DNA of 45,067 nt from an uncultured Corynebacterium sp. (GTDB taxonomy: Bacteria; Actinomycetota; Actinomycetes; Mycobacteriales; Mycobacteriaceae). The DNA lies in assembly GCF_946223165.1 (NCBI RefSeq), contig NZ_CAMIBP010000021.1, forward strand, positions 1-45,067, read 5' to 3'. The translations under genes were made by a program, and so were the position numbers. The notes under the pieces are model-generated. The model worked only from the letters and a program-made list of their open reading frames with translations, was not told the DNA's origin and made no database searches. This document shows positions 43,350-45,067 of this stretch, piece after piece (the stretch's first letter is position 1; every line of letters begins with the position of its first letter).

Positions 43350-44153
43350 ATGACCACCACCAACGGCCTCCCCGCCCCTACCGCCACGTCCTACGCCCTC
43401 GTCACGGGCGCCTCGCAGGGCATCGGCCGCGCCATGGCTCGCGACCTAGCCGCCATGGGCTACAACACCATCCTCGTCGCGCGCCGCGCCGAGGTCCTCG
43501 AGTCTGTCGCGGAAGAGCTGCGCGCACTCGGCACGACCTCCGAGGTCCTCGCCGCCGACTTGGGCGTGGAGGCCGACGTGGACCGCGTCATCGCCACCAT
43601 GGCCGAGCGCGAGATCTCGATTATCATCAACTCGGCCGGCATCGCCAGCTTCGGCCCATTCATGGAGCAGGACTGGCAATACGAGACCAACCAGTTCAAC
43701 ATCAACGCCACGGCGGTTTTCCGCCTCACGCGGGCGGCTCTCGATCAGATGCTCCCCCGCCGCCGCGGCGCCATCTGCAACGTCGGCTCCGCTGCGGGTA
43801 ACTCCCCCATCCCGAACAACGCCACCTACGTCTTCACCAAGGCTGGCGTCAACACCTTCACCGAGGCCCTGCACTACGAGCTCAAGGGTTCCGGCGTGAG
43901 CTGTACGCTGCTGGCCCCCGGCCCCGTCCGCGACGCGGTCGTAGAAAACCCCTCCATCGTGGACAAGGTTGTCCCCGACTTCCTCTGGACCACCTACGAG
44001 TCCTGCTCGGCCGAAACGCTGACCGCCATGGCGCGCAACCAGCGCCGCATCGTCCCCGGACCACTGGGCAAGACTATGAACTTCCTCAATCAGGTTCTGC
44101 CCACCCCGGTGTCGGCGCCCATCATCGGCAAGTTCTATTCCCAGATGACCTAA
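43350..44153 (+). CDS. cmrA: Mycolate reductase (short-chain dehydrogenase)
   Basis: NADPH-dependent reductase of 267 aa that converts the beta-keto acyl product of Pks13 to mature mycolate. It has the SDR motif TGASQGIGRAMA, NSAGIASFG, and the catalytic Ser, Tyr and Lys in SAAGNSPIPNNATYVFTKAG, and resembles M. tuberculosis Rv2509 over its whole length (APGPVRDAVVENPSIVDKVV, VPDFLWTTYE). Rv2509 lies two genes from orn (Rv2511), as here. RBS GAAAGGA precedes the ATG. Upstream of and co-directional with orn. Confidence 0.9.
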   Translation: MTTTNGLPAPTATSYALVTGASQGIGRAMARDLAAMGYNTILVARRAEVLESVAEELRALGTTSEVLAADLGVEADVDRVIATMAEREISIIINSAGIASFGPFMEQDWQYETNQFNINATAVFRLTRAALDQMLPRRRGAICNVGSAAGNSPIPNNATYVFTKAGVNTFTEALHYELKGSGVSCTLLAPGPVRDAVVENPSIVDKVVPDFLWTTYESCSAETLTAMARNQRRIVPGPLGKTMNFLNQVLPTPVSAPIIGKFYSQMT

Positions 44154-44216
44154 GCACTCGACACTCGGCCTGCCCAGCACCTCAGACAAGGTAGGGCACC
44201 GCGTAAGGTAAAGCCC

Positions 44217-44849
44217 ATGACCGACATTGCGCCTAAGAACGATCGCCTCGTCTGGATCGACCTCGAAATGACCGGGCTGGACACGTCCCGCCACGTCATC
44301 GTGGAGGTCGCCGCCGTCATCACCGACGGCAACCTCAACCCGCTGGGCGAGGGCCTCGATCTCATCGTCCACGCCACCGAGGAGCAGCTGGCCGAGATGG
44401 ACGATTTCGTCACCGAGATGCACACCTCGAATGGACTGCTGGAGGAGATCCGCGCTGCATCCCTGACCATTGCCGAGGCCGAAGACGCCGTTCTAGAGCT
44501 CATCGCGGAGCATTGCGACCCGGAGCACCCGGCACCACTGGCGGGCAACTCCATCGCGACGGATCGTTCCTTCATCCGCGCATACATGCCGCGCCTCGAT
44601 CAGGCTCTGCACTACCGCATGATCGACGTCTCCACCATCAAGGAGCTGTCCCGCCGCTGGTTCCCGCAGGGGTACTTCTACCAGCCGGACAAGGGCATGG
44701 CACACCGCGCGCTGGCCGACATCATCGAGTCCATCCGCGAATTGGACTACTACCGCCGCGCGGTGTTCCTCCCGGGTGACGGCCCCACCGCGGAACAGGC
44801 GCAGGCGGCCAAGGATCAGGCAACCGCTGCCTACCAGCCGTTTTTGTAA
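44217..44849 (+). CDS. orn: Oligoribonuclease
   Basis: A 210-aa DEDDh exonuclease that finishes RNA decay by cutting 2-5-mers and pGpG. The catalytic Asp and Glu lie in VWIDLEMTGLD, a further Asp in NSIATDRSFI, and the His in MAHRALADIIESI. It follows cmrA by about 60 bp. Together with rne in the same window it covers the start and end of mRNA degradation. Confidence 0.96.
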   Translation: MTDIAPKNDRLVWIDLEMTGLDTSRHVIVEVAAVITDGNLNPLGEGLDLIVHATEEQLAEMDDFVTEMHTSNGLLEEIRAASLTIAEAEDAVLELIAEHCDPEHPAPLAGNSIATDRSFIRAYMPRLDQALHYRMIDVSTIKELSRRWFPQGYFYQPDKGMAHRALADIIESIRELDYYRRAVFLPGDGPTAEQAQAAKDQATAAYQPFL

Positions 44850-44899
44850 TTTGCGGCGCGTGAGTTAATCTACTTATCGCTGCTTTTACAGCGGCAATG

Positions 44900-44975
44900 G
44901 TGGCTGTAGTTCAGCTGGTAGAGCACCAGGTTGTGATCCTGGGTGTCGCGGGTTCGAGCCCCGTCAGCCACCCCA
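44900..44975 (+). tRNA. tRNA-His (anticodon GTG)
   Basis: Acceptor GTGGCTG/CAGCCAC, anticodon stem CCAGG/CCTGG around TTGTGAT, T arm GCGGG-TTCGAGC-CCCGT, and an encoded CCA end. The base before position 1 is G, as expected for the extra G of tRNA-His. Confidence 0.97.
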
Positions 44976-44980
44976 AAGTC

Positions 44981-45010
44981 ACAGGGCTTCGGAGTAATCC
45001 GAAGCCCTGT
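44981..45010 (+). terminator. Terminator of tRNA-His
   Basis: A perfect 13-bp stem (44981-44993 with 44998-45010) and a GTAA loop, followed by TTCGGGTT. Confidence 0.85.
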
Positions 45011-45067
45011 TTCGGGTTAAGGGTCAAAATGTGTGTCTGGCTCGGCGTGTCGCGGGGGTTAGATTTG

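Overview
The window is a piece of a high-GC actinobacterial chromosome, most likely a Corynebacterium. The evidence is mycolate metabolism (CmrA), a mycothiol-linked DsbA-fold oxidoreductase, a haem-binding HtaA-domain surface protein behind a DtxR-type iron box, a McbR-type site at metB, a ClgR-type site at clpP1P2, and a gene order that closely follows the conserved corynebacterial/mycobacterial core. Codon use is strongly GC-rich at third positions except in a few intergenic patches.

Layout. 1-5,250: start of rplU (L21), rne (RNase E/G), a gene-free stretch of about 0.65 kb, ndk and a small membrane protein, all leftward. 5,300-7,500: an iron-box-preceded, membrane-anchored HtaA protein fused to a large predicted propeller-like region. 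7,500-13,300: DUF4233, folC, valS and mdh, leftward. 13,500-17,300: a TetR regulator, clpX, and an aromatic-acid MFS transporter broken by an extra C in a six-C run. 17,360-20,330: clpP2, clpP1, tig and tRNA-Pro. 20,490-25,030: HAD hydrolase, DUF1542 protein, tRNA-Gly, aldo/keto reductase, rpiB, a small membrane protein, and an Rv2466c-type oxidoreductase. 25,128-33,600: pepN, a secreted single-span protein, a GntR/UTRA regulator, metB, an MscS channel overlapping glbO, and ald. 33,700-39,900: a chrA remnant, a conserved hypothetical protein, a thioesterase, ettA, an SSB paralogue, and a CopD-CtaG fusion divergent from a LysR regulator. 40,915-43,231: tRNA-Arg followed by a decaying accessory patch (sulfatase-like remnant, PspC protein, GH1 remnant, ArsC-like protein lacking its catalytic Cys). 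43,350-45,010: cmrA, orn and tRNA-His.

Functional picture. Most genes are housekeeping: RNA turnover (rne, orn), protein quality control (clpX, clpP1, clpP2, tig, pepN), translation (valS, ettA, tRNAs), nucleotide and folate metabolism (ndk, folC), central metabolism (mdh, rpiB, ald) and methionine synthesis (metB). Accessory or degrading elements sit at a few points: the transporter between clpX and clpP2, the chrA scrap, and the block after tRNA-Arg. No CRISPR array, prophage, insertion sequence or rRNA operon was seen. The most unusual intact gene is the HtaA-propeller protein with its own apparent iron box. The clearest enzyme anomalies are the Cys-less ArsC-like protein and the single-Cys Rv2466c-like protein. 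Comparisons with named homologues are from memory of the families and no database search was run.
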